DNA from: Acidobacteriota bacterium
GTDB taxonomy: Bacteria; Acidobacteriota; Blastocatellia; UBA7656
DNA: 52,656 nucleotides
Reading direction: 5' to 3'
Assembly: GCA_038040445.1 (NCBI GenBank)
Contig: JBBPIG010000026.1
Span: forward strand, 1-52,656
Part shown: piece by piece, positions 50,004 to 52,656 of the stretch
How positions within the stretch are numbered: the stretch's first letter is position 1
How the letters are laid out: each line of letters begins with the position of its first letter
The notes under the pieces: generated by a model
Databases searched by the model: none
What the model saw: only the letters and a program-made list of their open reading frames with translations
What the model was told of the DNA's origin: nothing
Program-made: the position numbers and the translations under genes

Positions 50004-50040
50004 GCCAACGGCCTAGCCAAACTTAAAGTAATCTCTAAAT

Positions 50041-50205
50041 GATAAGAAGGACGCGGTTGTGTCCGGACGGTTTCGAATCGAAGCTGAAGGCCACGAGTTC
50101 GTGCTTGGCCCGGGTGACATGCTTGAGATCCACGCCGGCGTTGTCCACAACGCTGAAGTCATTGGCAGCGTGACAGTCGTGAGCTTGGATGCGAGCAAGG
50201 GCTAG
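50041..50205 (+). pseudogene. Remnant of a cupin-domain protein
   Basis: An open stretch of 54 codons reads as the C-terminal half of a cupin: FRIEAEGHEFVLGPGDML, then EIHAGVVHNAEVIGSV, with the second cupin motif PGD...H. Stop codons lie immediately upstream in frame and the first half of the barrel is missing. A GTG inside could start a short peptide, but half a cupin would not fold. I call it a 5'-truncated gene remnant. Confidence 0.55.
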
Positions 50206-50290
50206 GGCATCACTTGAGGAACCAGCTCGCGACGCTGACATTCCCCATCAAGAGTCGCGGCGACGACCTTTGATGATTCACGTTAAGGAA

Positions 50291-50365
50291 TGGAGCGGGT
50301 GACGGGGCTCGAACCCGCAACTTTCAGCTTGGGAAGCTGACACTCTACCATTGAGTTACACCCGC
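50291..50365 (-). tRNA. tRNA-Gly (anticodon CCC)
   Basis: On the minus strand a full cloverleaf is visible: acceptor GCGGGTG/CACCCGC, D arm with AATGGTA loop, anticodon stem TCAGC/GCTGA with loop TTCCCAA (anticodon CCC), and T arm with the TTCGAGC loop. U is the discriminator base, as expected for tRNA-Gly, and CCA is encoded in the genome. It closely resembles E. coli glyU. Confidence 0.93.
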
Positions 50366-50436
50366 TCAAATCGCAAGTCTCAGTTGACCAGCGCTATGTT
50401 AGAGCGCGCTCACGATCATTGTCAATGAAGCCGTAT

Positions 50437-51173
50437 TCAAGGCAGCCCCGGCACCGCATAGCGCGCGACAAAAAGGAACGCGAACACATAGATCAACCAG
50501 TGAGCCTCCCGGGCGCGTACGGTGACAAGCTTCAAAAGCGCATATGAGATAAACCCGAAATGTGTTCCCCGCCAAGCCGAACCCACGGTCCCAACCGCAT
50601 CTGCCTTTTCGGGCCATCAAAACTACGGTCGCCGCCAGGCCGACTAAGGCAACCAGCGCAGGCTTGCTGCCGAGATGGCCAAGCGTGACAAACGTGTTCG
50701 GATCAAGGCGCACAAGCCCCGCCCACTCCATACCAATCAGAGTTATCAACAAACCTATTCCAACCGCGATTGCGGACTTGAGAGACGCGGGGACCGCTGC
50801 GACGATCAGCTCCCTTAGCCCAAACGAAGCAGTCGCAACAAAGACAATCCCGGAAACCAGCACTGCACCGAGCGCCGTTCGCCACGGAACCTTCATCGTC
50901 AACACGACGACATATGCAAAAAAGAAGTTGTGCCCCATCGCAGGGGCGACGGCAACGGGGTAGTTGGCTAGAAACGCCATCAGCACGGTCGCGAACGCCG
51001 TAATCAGACAAGTCGATGTGAAGACCGCACCGGAGTCCATTCCCGCCGCGCCAAGCACGACGGGCTGAACAAAGATGATGTAGGAACATCGTCGCGAAGG
51101 TCGTGACTCCAGCAAGCGCCTCGGTGCGAAGGGTAGTACCGTTTTCTTCGAGCTTAAAGTATTCGTTCAGCAT
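50437..51173 (-). pseudogene. Decayed NCS2/AzgA-like purine permease
   Basis: The minus strand spells a xanthine/uracil-type permease in three pieces. It begins at ATG 51173 (MLNEYFKLEENGTTLRTEALAG). It then shifts frame near 51085 into YIIFVQPVVLGAAGMD, VAPAMGHNFFFAYVV and IAVGIGLLITLIGMEWAGL. Near 50570 it shifts again to ISYALLKLVTVRAREAHW and ends VARYAVPGLP at 50437. Total coding length is about 250 residues against about 430 for the family, so the middle third is deleted as well. Two frameshifts and a deletion make it non-functional. Confidence 0.75.
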
Positions 51174-51275
51174 CGACAGAGAGCTAATGTAAAATCATAA
51201 TCTGGGGCTTAATTCTTATGACCGTGCGGGCTCTTCTTGGGCCGTATGGGTATTCCGCACTCTGGCTCCGCCGGT

Positions 51276-51560
51276 TCATTCGTCAGTGCGCCGCTTGGTG
51301 ACGTGCGGCTTGAGCTTGGCGTAAGTATCGAGGACTTCTTGCTTGTGGTGCGGACTGCTCTTATCGAGGATGACGTGGCGGACCATGACTAAAAGCTTCT
51401 CGCGCTTGCCGGCGAAGCGGCCCGTGAGCGGGTTCTGACCGGTTACGTCCACCAACCCTTCTCGCACCCATTGCCAGAACTGCTTTTGCGTAGTCCAGAA
51501 CTCGTTGTCATTGGCGCAGACTATTCTTGCCGTCTTCTTCACTTTTACTCTACATGCCAT
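51276..51560 (-). CDS. Small conserved hypothetical protein (94 aa)
   Basis: This 94-residue basic protein probably starts at ATG 51560 (MACRVKVKKTARIVCAND). It has a conserved-looking aromatic core, FWTTQKQFWQWVREGLVDVTG, then NPLTGRFAGKREKLLVMV, and a Lys/His-rich end. No membrane segment or known domain is visible. It lies between sucD and the permease pseudogene on the same strand. Its function is unknown. Confidence 0.6.
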   Translation of the reverse strand: MACRVKVKKTARIVCANDNEFWTTQKQFWQWVREGLVDVTGQNPLTGRFAGKREKLLVMVRHVILDKSSPHHKQEVLDTYAKLKPHVTKRRTDE

Positions 51561-51603
51561 CCAAGCTGAACAAGCCGAGACTCCGGCGTCTTGACAGTTG
51601 ATT

Positions 51604-52497
51604 CTACTCCCGGCTGAAGAGAACAATTCCTCCCAGCACTTCAGCGACGCGAGCACCGATGTCAGCGGGACTCCTCACGACGTGAATTCCCGCAGCTTCC
51701 ATCGCAGTCATTTTTTCCGCGGCAGTTCCCTTCCCGCCTGCTATGATCGCGCCCGCGTGTCCCATCCGGCGACCGGGCGGCGCCGTCTGGCCGGCGATGA
51801 ATCCGACCACCGGCTTGGTCATGTGATCGCGCACGAACTCGGCGGCCTGCTCTTCAGCCGTGCCGCCTATCTCTCCGATCATCACAACGGCATCGGTCTC
51901 GGTGTCATCTTGAAAGAGCTTGAGAGCGTCGACAAAATTCGTGCCGATGACCGGGTCGCCGCCTATCCCAATCGCTGTCGATTGGCCAAGACCGAGATTC
52001 GTCAGTTGATGTACCGCTTCATAGGTAAGCGTTCCACTTCGCGAGACAACTCCGACTCGACCCTCGGCATGAATGTGGGCGGGCATGATTCCGATCTTGC
52101 AGCGCCCAGGTGAAATTATCCCTGGGCAATTTGGGCCTAACAGCCGCGTCGTGCGATCACGCAAATAATGGAAAGCGCGAACCATGTCCAGAGCAGGTAT
52201 GCCTTCGGTTATGCAAACGGCGAGTGCCAGCCCCGCGTCCGCTGCTTCCATAATAGCGTCCGCCGCAAAAGGCGGAGGAACATATATCACGCTTGCATTA
52301 GCGCCGGCCTCTTTGACGGCTTCCGCAACCGTGTCGAAGATCGGAACGCCCTCGTGTTCCGTTCCGCCTTTGCCTGGTGTCACGCCCGCGACGACTCTTG
52401 TGCCGTAGGCGATCATCTGGCCGGTATGAAAGGACCCTTCTTTCCCGGTAATACCCTGGACCACAACGCGCGTGTTTCGGTCAACAAGTATGCTCAA
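51604..52497 (-). CDS. sucD: Succinate-CoA ligase subunit alpha
   Basis: This protein of about 297 residues forms, with SucC, the citric-cycle enzyme that makes ATP or GTP from succinyl-CoA. The CoA-binding start is [32 protein letters not shown] follows, and the phosphorylated His is in [14 protein letters not shown]. The best start is TTG 52497, preceded by AGGAG at six bases; an ATG at 52563 would add 22 residues outside the family pattern. sucC is expected upstream on the minus strand, but the window ends in a tandem repeat 94 bases after the longest possible start. Confidence 0.95.
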   Translation of the reverse strand: MSILVDRNTRVVVQGITGKEGSFHTGQMIAYGTRVVAGVTPGKGGTEHEGVPIFDTVAEAVKEAGANASVIYVPPPFAADAIMEAADAGLALAVCITEGIPALDMVRAFHYLRDRTTRLLGPNCPGIISPGRCKIGIMPAHIHAEGRVGVVSRSGTLTYEAVHQLTNLGLGQSTAIGIGGDPVIGTNFVDALKLFQDDTETDAVVMIGEIGGTAEEQAAEFVRDHMTKPVVGFIAGQTAPPGRRMGHAGAIIAGGKGTAAEKMTAMEAAGIHVVRSPADIGARVAEVLGGIVLFSRE

Positions 52498-52590
52498 GTC
52501 AATCTCCTGCGGTTTAGCTTTCGCATGGATCCCGATGAACCTCAAAGGACGAGAATATACCATGAAGCGGTGAGAGGTGCCGAGTTGAAG

Positions 52591-52656
52591 CCCGACGGAA
52601 TGCCCGACGGAATGCCCGACGGAATGCCCGACGGAATGCCCGACGGAATGCCCGAC
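52591..52656. repeat. 12-bp tandem repeat at the window end
   Basis: CCCGACGGAATG is repeated five times without change, followed by a further CCCGAC where the window ends. In one forward frame it reads Pro-Asp-Gly-Met over and over. Its true length is cut by the window edge. Confidence 0.9.

Noticed and set aside
50013-50241. Small minus-strand genes next to the tRNA
   Set aside because: They are antisense to the cupin remnant, which has clear cupin sequence on the plus strand.

Overview
This 52.7-kb window is bacterial chromosome with about 50 protein genes, one tRNA and many intergenic inverted repeats. Gene content is Gram-negative: PBP1A, TlpA-like and BamB-like proteins, sigma-54 two-component pair. 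It also has topA, dprA, folC, accD, pyrE, hom, lysC, sucD, a YtxJ-type bacilliredoxin and a DsbA/FrnE protein. I infer Acidobacteriota, probably Blastocatellia; this rests on gene flavour and GC-rich composition, not on an rRNA gene. Layout: 1-6.5 kb holds an IS200-like transposase with symmetric REP-like palindromes, an ECF sigma factor with a small membrane protein, a MITE-like element, two PQQ-type beta-propeller proteins and a phytanoyl-CoA-dioxygenase-like (PhyH) gene bracketed by cassette-like repeats.

6.5-9.95 kb is visibly more AT-rich. It carries its own consensus promoter, a 60-residue peptide gene with the look of a RiPP precursor (two Cys in a short C-terminal core), three hairpins, two related all-helical proteins and a second PhyH-type Fe(II)/2-oxoglutarate dioxygenase. 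No standard RiPP maturation enzyme is present, so this is a candidate undescribed RiPP system. It is followed by a convergent DsbA/FrnE oxidoreductase, a decayed HEAT-repeat gene and PBP1A.

15.3-23.4 kb is a minus-strand block: thymidylate-synthase-like enzyme, SnoaL-like protein, SPASM radical SAM enzyme, B12-type radical SAM enzyme, dihydroorotate-dehydrogenase-like flavoprotein, creatininase-like amidohydrolase and a nucleoside deoxyribosyltransferase-like protein. The ThyA-like protein has Asp where ThyA has its uracil-selecting Asn. Pairing a ThyA-like enzyme with an N-ribosidase-like protein recalls the MilA/MilB and BcmA/BcmB pairs of mildiomycin and bacimethrin biosynthesis. I infer a biosynthetic cluster for a modified pyrimidine.

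23.7-52.6 kb is mostly housekeeping: AI-2E transporter, topA, Uma2 nuclease, TPR-TlpA protein, dprA, bacilliredoxin, a GT39-like membrane glycosyltransferase, CPBP protease, a Phd/RelE toxin-antitoxin pair, plsC, NUDIX, folC, accD, cobalamin adenosyltransferase, hom, lysC, pyrE, mobA, an NtrC-type regulator and kinase, a SIMPL protein, tRNA-Gly(CCC), a decayed NCS2 permease and sucD. Nearly every intergenic gap between 33.8 and 42.9 kb holds a long hairpin built from short repeated words; two are opposite-facing copies of one element flanking hom. The window ends inside a 12-bp tandem repeat.
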